Below, piece by piece: positions 16,331-26,003 of a stretch of DNA of 64,000 nt (within the stretch, counting starts at the first letter, position 1; every line of letters starts with the position of its first letter). The DNA is from an uncultured Pelagibacteraceae bacterium. Its GTDB lineage: Bacteria > Pseudomonadota > Alphaproteobacteria > Pelagibacterales > Pelagibacteraceae. The stretch spans positions 1-64,000 of the forward strand of contig CACKWP010000004.1 of assembly GCA_902603945.1 (NCBI GenBank). The letters are read 5' to 3'. The notes below the pieces were generated by a model. That model was not told the DNA's origin and made no database searches. It saw only the letters and a program-made list of their open reading frames with translations. Both the position numbers and the translations under genes were made by a program.

Positions 16331-18203
16331 TCTTGGAAATTCTATATTATTTTTATGTGTGATCTTAAGTTTAAGCATTATTTACTTTGCAAATCAGAAC
16401 CTAAAAACGCCCGAGGGCAAGATAAGTAAGATTATCTATCAATTTAGTTTAATTCAAAGTTGTTTAATATTAGTTTGCTTTTTTACTTTGATTGCAGCAT
16501 TTATTGTATCAGATTTTTCTTTAATTAATGTTTACCAAAACTCACACACTTCTAAACCAATTCTTTACAAAATTTCTGGAACATGGGGGAATCATGAAGG
16601 CAGTCTTTTGCTTTGGGCAATAATATTAACAATATTTTCATTTTTATTTTTAGTTTATAATAACAATCATCCAAAAAAATTCAGACTATTAACTTTAATA
16701 GTTCAGAATATTTTAATACTTGGTTTTCTTTTTTTTATTTTATTCAACTCAAATCCTTTTAGTTCTATAGTGCCGGTACCTAATGAAGGTTTAGGACTAA
16801 ATCCAATTTTACAAGATCCTGCATTAGCTATACATCCTCCATTACTTTACATAGGGTTTGTAGGTTCATCTATTTACTTCTCTGCAGCAATAGCATCATT
16901 GATTTCAAATTATTCTTCGAATTCATTTTCTCTCTCAATTAAAAATTGGGTTTTGGTTTCTTGGTGCTTTCAATCATTAGGAATATTAGTAGGCTCTATA
17001 TGGGCTTACTATGAATTAGGTTGGGGAGGATTTTGGTTTTGGGATCCAGTGGAAAACGCTTCGCTACTACCTTGGTTCGCAATGACCGCCTTATTTCATT
17101 CATTAATTGTATTTGAGCGAAGAAATATATTTTATTTCTGGGTTATCATATTGTGTTTAATGACATTCATTCTAAGCGTAATGGGAACTTTTCTAGTTAG
17201 ATCAGGAATATTAAATTCCGTTCATACGTTTGCTAGCGACCCTTCTAGAGGTCTTTATATATTATCGTTTTTAAGCCTAATGATTTTCGTTTCAATTTTT
17301 TTATTATTTAAGAAATATAAAAGGGAAAATTATAATATAAATCAAAATAGCAAAGAAACATTCATACTAATCAATAATTGGTTTATGATGTTCTACTTAG
17401 CAACAGTCTTACTTGGAACAATTTATCCTATTTTTACAGACGCGATAACAAATAATCAAATATCTGTTGGACCACCTTTTTACAACACTATAATTATTCC
17501 TATTGCAGTAATTTTTCTTTTATTTATGGCAGTAGGTCCTAGAGTTAAATGGATAAAAAATAAATTTGAAGATTTAAAAATTTACACTTTTATTTTAATT
17601 GGCTCGCTTTTAATTAATTTTTTAATTACATATTTTTTAGAAAGCTATAGCATTTTATCAAATTTAATTATTATCAGCGCTTTATTTTTAATTAGCTCTT
17701 CTTTAATTGACGGTATAAAAGAATTTAAAAAAAAAAGATTAGATTATGCCAGGATAATTTCCCATGCTTCATTCGGTTTTCTAGTATTATTTATCGGATT
17801 GAACGATGTGTTTTCAATTGAAAAAGACTATAATATTAAACTTGGTGAGACAAAAAAATTCGAAAATTATTCAATTAAGTTTCAAACATTAAACTTAAAA
17901 GAGTTTTCTAATTATAAAGCTGTTGTTGGTGAATTAGAGATCTTAAACACTGATACCAATAAAAAAAATATTTTGAGTCCTGAAATTAGAATATACGACA
18001 ACCCTCAAACTCTTACTTATGAAGCTTCGATAAAAAGTAGTTTTTTAAGGGATTATTATTTAACTATGAGCAACATTGATCGATCAGATTATTATAACAT
18101 TAAATTTCAAAAGAAACCTTTAATGATTTGGATTTGGATTTCAGTAGTTATGATCGTAATTGGAGGATTTTTAAGAATATTTACTAATGCAAAAAGCAAC
18201 TAA
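16320..18203 (+). CDS. ccmF: Cytochrome c heme lyase subunit CcmF
   Basis: CcmF is the large polytopic membrane protein that attaches heme from CcmE to apocytochrome c. At 627 residues it is near family length. It has many hydrophobic segments and the WWD motif WAYYELGWGGFWFWDPVENA (about residues 228-247). Heme-ligand-type histidines occur in SGTWGNHEGS, LAIHPPLLYIG and NSVHTFASDP. It overlaps ccmE (11 bases) and ccmG (17 bases), consistent with one operon. Confidence 0.97.
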   Translation: MLSNLGNSILFLCVILSLSIIYFANQNLKTPEGKISKIIYQFSLIQSCLILVCFFTLIAAFIVSDFSLINVYQNSHTSKPILYKISGTWGNHEGSLLLWAIILTIFSFLFLVYNNNHPKKFRLLTLIVQNILILGFLFFILFNSNPFSSIVPVPNEGLGLNPILQDPALAIHPPLLYIGFVGSSIYFSAAIASLISNYSSNSFSLSIKNWVLVSWCFQSLGILVGSIWAYYELGWGGFWFWDPVENASLLPWFAMTALFHSLIVFERRNIFYFWVIILCLMTFILSVMGTFLVRSGILNSVHTFASDPSRGLYILSFLSLMIFVSIFLLFKKYKRENYNINQNSKETFILINNWFMMFYLATVLLGTIYPIFTDAITNNQISVGPPFYNTIIIPIAVIFLLFMAVGPRVKWIKNKFEDLKIYTFILIGSLLINFLITYFLESYSILSNLIIISALFLISSSLIDGIKEFKKKRLDYARIISHASFGFLVLFIGLNDVFSIEKDYNIKLGETKKFENYSIKFQTLNLKEFSNYKAVVGELEILNTDTNKKNILSPEIRIYDNPQTLTYEASIKSSFLRDYYLTMSNIDRSDYYNIKFQKKPLMIWIWISVVMIVIGGFLRIFTNAKSN

Positions 18204-18702
18204 AGTACTAATAATATTATTTTTGATATTTGTTATAAGCATATTTTATGTAAGCCTAAATAGGGATACAAGTTATAATACTTCAAGCTTAATTAATAAG
18301 GAATTACCAGAGTTTGAAATCTCTTTCTTTGATGAAAAAAAATTTTACAAAAAGAATGACCTAAAAAAAAATGACTATACTCTCATAAATTTTTGGGCCT
18401 CATGGTGCGCGCCTTGTAGAACTGAACATCCAATTCTAATGAAATTATCGCAAGAAAAAAATTTGAAAATATTTGGTGTAAACTTTAAAGATAAGAAAAT
18501 TCATGCTGATCAATTTCTTAAAGAGTTAGGGAATCCATACGCTTTTATAGGAAAAGATATTAATGGAAAACAATCAGTAAGATTTGGAATTTATGGAATA
18601 CCTGAAAGTATTTTAATTAATAAAAATCTTCTGATTATGAAAAAATTTGTAGGACCCCTCTCTTCCGAAAATTTGAATCAAATTGTAGAGATAATCAATT
18701 AA
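18187..18702 (+). CDS. ccmG: Thiol:disulfide interchange protein CcmG/DsbE
   Basis: CcmG keeps apocytochrome c and CcmH thiols reduced in the periplasm. The 171-residue protein has an N-terminal membrane anchor (ATKVLIILFLIFVISIFYVS), then a thioredoxin fold with the active site WASWCAPCRTEHP near residue 75 and the cis-proline region GIYGIPESILI. It overlaps ccmF by 17 bases and sits two bases before ccmH. Confidence 0.95.
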   Translation: MQKATKVLIILFLIFVISIFYVSLNRDTSYNTSSLINKELPEFEISFFDEKKFYKKNDLKKNDYTLINFWASWCAPCRTEHPILMKLSQEKNLKIFGVNFKDKKIHADQFLKELGNPYAFIGKDINGKQSVRFGIYGIPESILINKNLLIMKKFVGPLSSENLNQIVEIIN

Positions 18703-18704
18703 TT

Positions 18705-19064
18705 ATGAAATTTAAATTATTTTTGATTTTGTTTGTTTTATATTCTCAATCTATTTTCTCAGAGGAAAAAAAAATAGATCCAAACTCAATTCATAAAAAT
18801 TTAAGGTGTTTAGTTTGTCAGGGGCAGACTATCTCAGACTCCAATTCTGATTTTGCGCAGACTATAAAATTGGTTGTAAAAGATTTAATAGATGAGGGTA
18901 AAACTGAGGAAGAAATTTATTCGTTTATGTCAGATAAGTACGGAGAGTGGATCGTTTTTAAACCTGAGTTAAATATGCATAATTCTCTTCTGTGGATTTT
19001 GCCTTATATTGTCTTAATTTTTGGTGGTTTTTTCATTTTTAGCTTAATAAAAAAAAGACATTAA
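18705..19064 (+). CDS. ccmH: Cytochrome c maturation protein CcmH
   Basis: CcmH (CycL) is a membrane-anchored thiol-reductase partner of CcmF and CcmG. The 119-residue protein has a signal sequence (FKLFLILFVLYSQSIFS), the redox motif RCLVCQGQTISDSNSDFA (CxxC), the MSDKYGEWIVFKPELN segment and a C-terminal transmembrane helix LLWILPYIVLIFGGFFIFSL. A separate TPR-containing ccmI does not follow in this window. It is the last ccm gene here. Confidence 0.95.
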   Translation: MKFKLFLILFVLYSQSIFSEEKKIDPNSIHKNLRCLVCQGQTISDSNSDFAQTIKLVVKDLIDEGKTEEEIYSFMSDKYGEWIVFKPELNMHNSLLWILPYIVLIFGGFFIFSLIKKRH

Positions 19065-19114
19065 AAGACTATTGGAAACTGTACATATTAAACATTTAGT
19101 TGTATTTTTTTGAA

Positions 19115-19618
19115 ATGAAATTCAAAATTATTATAAGCGTATTTACAATGCTGTTTACACTTAATTCTGCAATTGCTGATCAAGGTGACTCTAACGTTTC
19201 ATTTTATGCAGGTACCTTTGATGTAATAGATAAAGAAGGCGATGATCAAACTAGTTTATTTGGAATAGAGCATAAAAATCCAAATTTGTTTAGAGATACA
19301 TTTTTAGGAAAATTTAAGCCCATCTCCGGAGCTTTTATGACAGGTAATAGTTCAATTTATTTATATACAGGTGTTGAAGGTCAGTATGGTATTGGTCCAT
19401 TAAAAATTTTACCAAGTTTTTCTCCGGGTTATTATGAAAAAGGTGATGGAAAAGATTTAGGTGGTGTTTTGGAATTTAAGAGTGAAATAAAAGTGGGTTT
19501 TGACATTTTTGAAAACTCTAAATTAAGTTACAGTTACAGTCATATCTCAAATAATGATTGGGGAGAAACAAATCCAGGAACAGATAATCAACAAATAACT
19601 TTTTCAAAAAATTTTTAA
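19115..19618 (+). CDS. PagL-like acyloxyacyl hydrolase (lipid A 3-O-deacylase family)
   Basis: Predicted outer-membrane beta-barrel enzyme that would trim a 3-O-acyl chain from lipid A. I start it at the ATG at 19115, giving 167 residues and a clean signal peptide (FKIIISVFTMLFTLNSAIA); the track's upstream TTG is less likely. Alternating-hydrophobicity strands follow, with FGIEHKNPN, then YSHISNN (HxS, as in the PagL catalytic His/Ser) and a final strand ending in Phe, typical of outer-membrane barrels. The third catalytic residue may be the Glu in WGETNPG. Family assignment is moderately firm; activity is inference. Confidence 0.75.
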   Translation: MKFKIIISVFTMLFTLNSAIADQGDSNVSFYAGTFDVIDKEGDDQTSLFGIEHKNPNLFRDTFLGKFKPISGAFMTGNSSIYLYTGVEGQYGIGPLKILPSFSPGYYEKGDGKDLGGVLEFKSEIKVGFDIFENSKLSYSYSHISNNDWGETNPGTDNQQITFSKNF

Positions 19619-19623
19619 TAATT

Positions 19624-20772
19624 ATGAATCTAAATGATTGTTATAATTATGAGGATTTTAGAAAATTAGCAAAAAAAAATCTACCAGCCCCAATATTTCA
19701 TTATATCGATGGGGGTTCAGATGATGAAACCACTTTAAAAAGAAATACGGAGTCATTTCTAAAATGTGACCTGGTACCAAATATCTTAGCAAGTGTTGGT
19801 GAGCCGGACCTTTCAACTACAGTTTTTGGACAGAAAATTGATATGCCTCTATTTTTAGCTCCAACTGCTATGCAACGCCTTTATCACCATGATGGAGACA
19901 AGGCTTCAGCGCGAGCAGCAGAAAAGTTTGGTACATTTTATAGCATGTCAACTATGGCAACTTCTTCTATTGAAGAAATAGCTAACACAGCAGGTGGACC
20001 TAAAATGTTTCAACTTTATATACATAAAGATCAAGGTCTAACTGATAACCTGATAGATAGATGTAAGAGTTCTGGATTTAAATCACTATGTCTAACTGTT
20101 GATACAGTAGTGGCAGGTAATAGAGAAAGGGACCATAGATGGGGTTTTACAACTCCGCCTAAATTAACTTTAAAAAGTATTATGAGTTTTGCAGCACATC
20201 CCAAATGGGCTTTTAATTATTTAACGCACAAAAAGTTTGAGTTAGCTAATGTATCTCACTGGACAAAAAAAGGATCAAGTATCGCAAAAGGTGTGATGGA
20301 ATATATTAATGAACAGTACGATCCAGCGATGAGTTGGAAAGATGCCGAGTACGTTGTAAAAAAATGGGGCGGGCCATTTGCATTAAAAGGTGTTATGTCA
20401 GTTGAGGATGCTAATAGAGCGATAGATATTGGCGCTTCAGCAATTTTATTATCTAATCATGGTGGAAGACAACTTGATGGCTCAAGATCACCTTTCGATC
20501 AATTGCCACTCATAAAAGATGCAGTTGGAGATAAATTAGAGATAATATTGGATGGTGGCATAAGAAGAGGGACGCATGTCCTTAAAGCACTATCACTTGG
20601 TGCTACAGCATGTAGTTTTGGTAAAGGGTTTTTATTTGCTTTAGGTGCAGGTGGTCAAGCTGGAGTTGAACAAATTCTTAAAAGAATGAGAGAGGAAATA
20701 AGAAGAGATATGATTTTATTGGGGTGTAAAAGCATAAAAGAGCTAAATAAAACGAAAATTGCATATAGGTGA
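19624..20772 (+). CDS. FMN-dependent alpha-hydroxy-acid oxidase/dehydrogenase (LldD-like)
   Basis: This 382-residue flavoprotein of the lactate dehydrogenase/glycolate oxidase family oxidises L-2-hydroxy acids to 2-oxo acids. Hallmarks are the start EDFRKLAKKNLPAPIFHYID, the PTAMQRLYHHDGD and MSTMATSSIEEIA segments, FMN-binding LKGVMSVEDA, and the catalytic His/Arg motif SNHGGRQLDGSRSP near residue 280. The substrate (lactate, glycolate or another) cannot be fixed. It stands ahead of an aminotransferase and glcDEF, suggesting a role in hydroxy-acid use. Confidence 0.93.
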   Translation: MNLNDCYNYEDFRKLAKKNLPAPIFHYIDGGSDDETTLKRNTESFLKCDLVPNILASVGEPDLSTTVFGQKIDMPLFLAPTAMQRLYHHDGDKASARAAEKFGTFYSMSTMATSSIEEIANTAGGPKMFQLYIHKDQGLTDNLIDRCKSSGFKSLCLTVDTVVAGNRERDHRWGFTTPPKLTLKSIMSFAAHPKWAFNYLTHKKFELANVSHWTKKGSSIAKGVMEYINEQYDPAMSWKDAEYVVKKWGGPFALKGVMSVEDANRAIDIGASAILLSNHGGRQLDGSRSPFDQLPLIKDAVGDKLEIILDGGIRRGTHVLKALSLGATACSFGKGFLFALGAGGQAGVEQILKRMREEIRRDMILLGCKSIKELNKTKIAYR

Positions 20773-20821
20773 TGCAAAAAAACTAATATGCAAAAGCAAT
20801 AATAAATATTAGGCTAGAAAT

Positions 20822-21985
20822 ATGAAATTAGCAAAAAATTTAGAAAGGCTCGGAACAGAAACTGCATTTAGTGTTTTAGCAGAGGCTAAAAAACTTGAGG
20901 CCCAAGGAAAAGAGATGATCCACTTGGGTTTAGGTCAACCAGATTTCAAAACTCCTCAACATATTATGGATGCAGCAAAAAAAGCAATCGATGATGGACA
21001 TCATGGTTATGTTTTGGCAAACGGAATTACAGAATGTAGACAAGCTGTTTCAAGAAAAATAAAAAACTTATACAAAAAAGATATAGACCCAGAAAGAATT
21101 ATGATTATGCCAGGGGGAAAACCTACAATGTATTATGCAATTCAAATGATTGGTGAGGCAGGTGCAGAGATCGTTCACCCAACACCAGGTTTTCCAATTT
21201 ACGAGTCAATGATTAACTATACTGGAGCTAAAGCTGTTCCTTATGATTTAACAAAAGAGAAAGATCTTAAATTTGATCCAGAAAAAATCCTATCTTTAAT
21301 AACCGAAAAAACAAGATTAGTAATTTTAATTAATCCAAATAATCCAACGGGAAGTTTTGTTGAAAAACCTGCAATAGATTTTCTTGCTGAAGGATTAAAG
21401 AAACATCCTCACGTCTATATCTTAAGTGATGAAATTTATAGTAGACAAATTTTTGATGGAAAAGAAATGCCAACATTTTTCAATTACCCTGATTTGCAGG
21501 AGAGATTAATTGTATTAGATGGTTGGAGCAAAGCCTATTCTATGACTGGTTGGAGAATGGGTTGGAGTGTATGGCCTGAGAAATTAATTCCTCATGTTAC
21601 CAAGTTAGCAATAAATAGTTTTTCTTGTGTTAACGCACCGTCACAATTTGCTGGAATAGCCGCACTGGATGGGCCTGATGACTCTATTCATCATATGATG
21701 GAAAAATTTGATCAAAGAAGAAAACTAATTCATAAAGGATTAAACGATTTACCTGGTGTAACTTGCAGTATGCCAGGGGGTGCCTTTTATGCTTTTCCAA
21801 ATGTAAGCGGTACGGGCATGAGTGGATCCGAATTTTCAAAAAAATGCATGCATGAAGCCGGTGTGGCAATTGTGCCCGGAACAGCTTTTGGCAAAACTTC
21901 AACAGATTATGTACGTTTTAGCTTCGCTGCATCGAGGGATAACATCCAAAAAGCACTAGATAAAATATCAAAAATGCTTAAGTAA
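20822..21985 (+). CDS. Class I PLP-dependent aminotransferase
   Basis: This 387-residue fold-type I aminotransferase is AspC-like. Visible are LGLGQPDFKTPQHI near the N-terminus, the NPNNPTGS motif near residue 175, YILSDEIYSRQIF, the Schiff-base lysine in DGWSKAYSMTGWRMGW (near residue 240) and the carboxylate-binding Arg in DYVRFSFAAS. Its position immediately before glcDEF raises the possibility that it transaminates glyoxylate to glycine, but aspartate- or alanine-type activity is equally possible. It ends eight bases before glcD. Confidence 0.92.
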   Translation: MKLAKNLERLGTETAFSVLAEAKKLEAQGKEMIHLGLGQPDFKTPQHIMDAAKKAIDDGHHGYVLANGITECRQAVSRKIKNLYKKDIDPERIMIMPGGKPTMYYAIQMIGEAGAEIVHPTPGFPIYESMINYTGAKAVPYDLTKEKDLKFDPEKILSLITEKTRLVILINPNNPTGSFVEKPAIDFLAEGLKKHPHVYILSDEIYSRQIFDGKEMPTFFNYPDLQERLIVLDGWSKAYSMTGWRMGWSVWPEKLIPHVTKLAINSFSCVNAPSQFAGIAALDGPDDSIHHMMEKFDQRRKLIHKGLNDLPGVTCSMPGGAFYAFPNVSGTGMSGSEFSKKCMHEAGVAIVPGTAFGKTSTDYVRFSFAASRDNIQKALDKISKMLK

Positions 21986-21993
21986 AGGGACTT

Positions 21994-23490
21994 ATGAGTA
22001 GTTTACAAATGCCAAAAGTTGACAAAGCGATTATGTCTAAAAAAGACAAAATTGCTTTAGATCTTCGTGGAATTATAAATTCAAAAAATGTTCTATCGAG
22101 TCCTGATGAACTAAGACCTTTTGAAACCGATGGTTTGACAGCGTATAGACAAATGCCTCTTTTAGTAGTCATGCCTGAAACTGTAGAAGAGGTCAGTCAA
22201 ATTTTAAAATATTGCAACGAAAATAAAATTAAAGTTGTTCCAAGAGGAGCTGGAACAGGTTTATCTGGTGGTTCTATGCCTTTAGAAGATTGTGTTTTAA
22301 TTGCAATGGGTAAATTTAATAAAATTATTGAGATTGATTATGAAAACAGATGTGTAGTGACGCAACCTTGCGTTACAAACTTGGCTATTACTCACGCTGT
22401 TCAAGATAAAGGTTTTTATTACGCACCAGATCCTTCAAGTCAAATTGCATGTTCTATTGGTGGGAACGTTGCTGAAAATTCTGGTGGAGTTCACTCTCTT
22501 AAATATGGAGCTACTACGAATAACCTCTTGGGTATTGAGGTAGTCTTAATGGATGGAACCATTACTAGGTTCGGTGGGAAAGTGATGGATGCAGAAGGAT
22601 ACGATTTCTTAGGCTTGATGACAGGTTCAGAGGGCTTACTAGGTGTTATAACTGAGGTAACTGTAAAAATTTTAAAATCACCTGAAGTTGTTAAAGCGGC
22701 TTTAGTGGGCTTTCCTTCAATCGAAGATGCAGGAAACTGCGTTGCACAAATAATCGCAGAGGGATGCATACCAGCAGGTATGGAAATAATGGATAAGGCT
22801 TTAACAAAAGCAACAAATGATTATTCTAAAGCAGGTTATCCAACCGATGCTGAAGCAATGATGATTATAGAATTTGATGGAACAGAACATGAAGTTGAGG
22901 CCTATATTAAGAAGGCAAAAGAAATCGCGGAGAGGAATAATTCTTCAAGTTTAAAAATTAGTAAATCTAACGAAGAGAGACTAAAATTTTGGGCTGGTAG
23001 AAAAGCAGCTTTTCCCGCTTGCGGAGTTTTGGCGCCTGATTACATGTGTATGGACGGTTCAATTCCTAGAGGAAAACTAGCTGAAGTTTTAAATGAAATC
23101 TCAAGGTTGTCTAAGAAATATAACTTGCCAGTAGCTAATGCATTCCACGCAGGAGACGGAAACCTTCACCCCTTAATAATGTTTGACGCAAATGATAAAG
23201 AGTCTTTAAGAAAATGTGAGGAATTTGGAGCTGATATCTTAAAATATTGTGTCAAAGTTGGTGGCGCGCTTACTGGTGAACATGGAGTAGGTATTGAGAA
23301 GAGAGAGTTAATGTGTGAAGCATTTAATGATAAAGATATACAGCAACAATTAACAATTAAAGTGGCTTTAGATCCTAATTCATTATTAAATCCAGGCAAA
23401 GTTTATCCAATACTTAGAAAATGTGCTGAGGAAGGAAGAGTTCATGTCCATGGAGGAAAAACAAAATTCCCAGACATCCCTAGATTTTAA
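21994..23490 (+). CDS. glcD: Glycolate oxidase FAD subunit GlcD
   Basis: GlcD is the FAD-linked catalytic subunit that oxidises glycolate to glyoxylate. The 498-residue protein has the VAO-type FAD domain with PRGAGTGLSGGSMPLED (about residues 83-99) and GGNVAENSGGVHSLKYG. It also has the C-terminal FHAGDGNLHPLIMF and GALTGEHGVGIEKR motifs of the D-lactate/glycolate oxidase group. It opens the glcDEF operon; its 3' end overlaps glcE by about 47 bases. Confidence 0.96.
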   Translation: MSSLQMPKVDKAIMSKKDKIALDLRGIINSKNVLSSPDELRPFETDGLTAYRQMPLLVVMPETVEEVSQILKYCNENKIKVVPRGAGTGLSGGSMPLEDCVLIAMGKFNKIIEIDYENRCVVTQPCVTNLAITHAVQDKGFYYAPDPSSQIACSIGGNVAENSGGVHSLKYGATTNNLLGIEVVLMDGTITRFGGKVMDAEGYDFLGLMTGSEGLLGVITEVTVKILKSPEVVKAALVGFPSIEDAGNCVAQIIAEGCIPAGMEIMDKALTKATNDYSKAGYPTDAEAMMIIEFDGTEHEVEAYIKKAKEIAERNNSSSLKISKSNEERLKFWAGRKAAFPACGVLAPDYMCMDGSIPRGKLAEVLNEISRLSKKYNLPVANAFHAGDGNLHPLIMFDANDKESLRKCEEFGADILKYCVKVGGALTGEHGVGIEKRELMCEAFNDKDIQQQLTIKVALDPNSLLNPGKVYPILRKCAEEGRVHVHGGKTKFPDIPRF

Positions 23491-24703
23491 TCAAAATATT
23501 TTTAAACCATCTTCTAGAGAAGAAATAGTTGAGATAGTTAAAAATTGTTATAGAAGAAACATTCCCTTAGAAATCAACGGTTTAAAATCAAAAAATAAAA
23601 TTGGAAGAAATTTTCAGTCTGAAAAAACTTTAGATCTCTCTCACTATAAGGGTATAATTGATTACAAACCAGAGGAGCTTTATATTAAAGTTAAAGCAGG
23701 GACACCGCTTAAAGAAATAGTAGAAGAGCTTAGTAAGAATAATCAGCAACTAGCATTTGAACCTAATGATTTTGGTTACGTATTTTCTGGAGAAAGTAAC
23801 AGCGGCTCCATAGGTGGAGTTGTTTCATGTAATTTTGCTGGGTCAAGAAGATTTAAAGTTGGAAGTGCTCGAGATCATATTCTTGGCTTTCAAGGGATTA
23901 ATGGAAAAGGTGAAACTATTAAATCAGGTGGAACAGTAGTCAAAAATGTCACTGGTTATGATTTAAGTAAATTAATATCAGGATCATTCGGAACGCTAAC
24001 GATATTGACTGAACTTTCAATAAAAGTATTACCAAAACCTGAAACAAGCAAGACTTTAGTAATTAAAAATCCTCATCTTAAAAAAGCATTAAGCTATCTT
24101 GGAAAAGGGTTGTCATCTTCAACCGATCCATCAGGTGGAGTGTTTTATCCAGATTATTTTGGAAAAAATTTTGTTTTAAATGATCTTACTCATGAGGGAG
24201 GATTAACTGCTATCAGAATAGAGGGCCCTACAAATTCTGTTGAACAAAGATTGAATAGATTGTCTAAAGAATTAGGTCTTTTAGATCAAGAGCTTTCAAT
24301 TTTAGATAATGAACAAAGTAATATTTTTTGGAGTAGAACTAAAAATTTAGAAGTTTTTAAAAGTTTAAAAAGTAATTTAATAAGAATTGTTGTGCCAATT
24401 AGTGAGACTTTACAAGTAATACAAAAATTCAAAAATTATGAGACAAGATATTTTATCGACTGGGGAGGAAGCCTAATTTGGGCTTCGTTTGATCAATTAA
24501 ATACGAAAATACTAAATGAAATTAAGGATATAGTAAAAAAACACCAGGGTTATATAACATTAATCAAAGTTGAGGAGGATCTTAAGGCCTCTGCTGATAT
24601 TTTTACAATAGATCCAATTAAGTATAAAATAAGTGAAAAAATTAAAAGGAGTTTTGATCCTAAAAGAATTTTTAACCCGGGAAAAATGTACACAGGAATT
24701 TAA
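23444..24703 (+). CDS. glcE: Glycolate oxidase FAD-binding subunit GlcE
   Basis: GlcE is the second FAD-domain subunit of the GlcDEF complex. Conserved stretches are FKPSSREEIVEIVKNCYRRN, GSIGGVVSCNFAGSRRFKVG, VVKNVTGYDLSKLISGSFGT and the terminal SFDPKRIFNPGKMY. The track uses a GTG at 23423; I prefer the ATG at 23444 because AGGAAGAG lies just before it, giving 419 residues. Another ATG at 23450 is possible. The gene overlaps glcD and ends directly before glcF. Confidence 0.93.
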   Translation: MSMEEKQNSQTSLDFNQNIFKPSSREEIVEIVKNCYRRNIPLEINGLKSKNKIGRNFQSEKTLDLSHYKGIIDYKPEELYIKVKAGTPLKEIVEELSKNNQQLAFEPNDFGYVFSGESNSGSIGGVVSCNFAGSRRFKVGSARDHILGFQGINGKGETIKSGGTVVKNVTGYDLSKLISGSFGTLTILTELSIKVLPKPETSKTLVIKNPHLKKALSYLGKGLSSSTDPSGGVFYPDYFGKNFVLNDLTHEGGLTAIRIEGPTNSVEQRLNRLSKELGLLDQELSILDNEQSNIFWSRTKNLEVFKSLKSNLIRIVVPISETLQVIQKFKNYETRYFIDWGGSLIWASFDQLNTKILNEIKDIVKKHQGYITLIKVEEDLKASADIFTIDPIKYKISEKIKRSFDPKRIFNPGKMYTGI

Positions 24704-26002
24704 ATGCAGACATCATTTACTGAAAAACAACTTCAGGACAAAGATAATAAAACAAGTGAAACAATTATTAGAAAGTGCGTCCACTGTGGAATGTGTAATG
24801 CCACTTGCCCTACTTACGGGATTAATGGGGAGGAATTAGAGGGACCACGAGGAAGGATATATCTTATCAAAGATATGTTGGAAAATAAAAAACCAGCAAC
24901 TAAGGAAATTGCAAAACATATAGACAGTTGTTTATCTTGTTATTCCTGCATGACTACATGTCCATCAGGAGTTAATTATATGCATTTAATTGATCATGGA
25001 AGAAATTATGTAGAGGAAACCTATAAAAGACCTTTTTTAGATAGATTATTTAGAAATATTCTCTCATTTGTATTACCAAGACCTAAAGCGTTTTTGTTAA
25101 TGGCTTGGTCTTCTAAAATTGTGAAACCATTCAGTTTTTTATTTCCAAAATTCATAAGAAATGCATTGAACTTAATGCCTGATAAAATACCTGGAAGGAA
25201 ATTAAAAGAAAAAAAAGTCTACGAGGTTGAAAAGGGTAAAAAAGTTTCGAGAGTTGCACTTCTGACTGGATGTGTTCAAAGAGTCATATCTCCTGAGATA
25301 AATGAGTCAACCATAAGACTTTTAAACAGACATAATGTAGAAGTTGTCGTTATGCCAGACATATACTGTTGTGGATCTTTGAATCATCATTTAGGTAAGC
25401 AAAAATTAGCACACGAGTCTTTTAAGAATAATATTAATAGTTGGCATGAGGAATATCTCAAGAATGGCTTAGACGCTATAATAAGCAATACATCTGGTTG
25501 TGGCACAACTTTAAAAGATTACGGTCATATTTTTAAAAATGACCAAAATCTAAAAAAAAAGGCAAAAAAAATTTCTGAATTAACAAAAGATATTACTGAG
25601 TACTTAGACGAGAATTTAAAGCTAAATATAAATCTTAACACTGAAAAAAAATATAAAATTGCATATCATTCAGCCTGTTCAATGCAGCACGGACAAAAAG
25701 TTCATCAACAACCTAAAGATTTAATCTCAAAAACAGGTAATGAAGTTCTAGAAATACCAGACGGACATTTATGTTGCGGTTCCGCAGGTACTTATAATAT
25801 CCTCCATCAAAAAATGGCGAAATCTTTGTTGAAAAATAAAGTAAAGAACATTGAAAAAATTTCACCTGATTTTATTTCAACTGGTAATATAGGGTGTATG
25901 ACTCAAATTTCCTCAGGAACTAGAATTCCGATTATTCATACAGTTGAATTACTTGATTGGTTCACTGGTGGTCCAAAACCAAATAAATTAGATAATTTCT
26001 AA
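24704..26002 (+). CDS. glcF: Glycolate oxidase iron-sulfur subunit GlcF
   Basis: This 432-residue protein carries two [4Fe-4S] ferredoxin motifs near the N-terminus, CVHCGMCNATCPTYG and CLSCYSCMTTCPSG. Two CCG-type cysteine-rich domains follow (DIYCCGSLNHH and GHLCCGSAGTY) with associated cysteines in LLTGCVQRV and HSACSMQHGQ. This layout is that of GlcF, which passes electrons from glycolate toward the respiratory chain at the membrane. It is contiguous with glcE. Confidence 0.96.
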   Translation: MQTSFTEKQLQDKDNKTSETIIRKCVHCGMCNATCPTYGINGEELEGPRGRIYLIKDMLENKKPATKEIAKHIDSCLSCYSCMTTCPSGVNYMHLIDHGRNYVEETYKRPFLDRLFRNILSFVLPRPKAFLLMAWSSKIVKPFSFLFPKFIRNALNLMPDKIPGRKLKEKKVYEVEKGKKVSRVALLTGCVQRVISPEINESTIRLLNRHNVEVVVMPDIYCCGSLNHHLGKQKLAHESFKNNINSWHEEYLKNGLDAIISNTSGCGTTLKDYGHIFKNDQNLKKKAKKISELTKDITEYLDENLKLNINLNTEKKYKIAYHSACSMQHGQKVHQQPKDLISKTGNEVLEIPDGHLCCGSAGTYNILHQKMAKSLLKNKVKNIEKISPDFISTGNIGCMTQISSGTRIPIIHTVELLDWFTGGPKPNKLDNF

Positions 26003-26003
26003 A

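Noticed and set aside
19100-19114. TTG start of the PagL-like ORF in the track
   Set aside because: The ATG at 19115 gives a standard signal peptide; the TTG adds five residues with no benefit.
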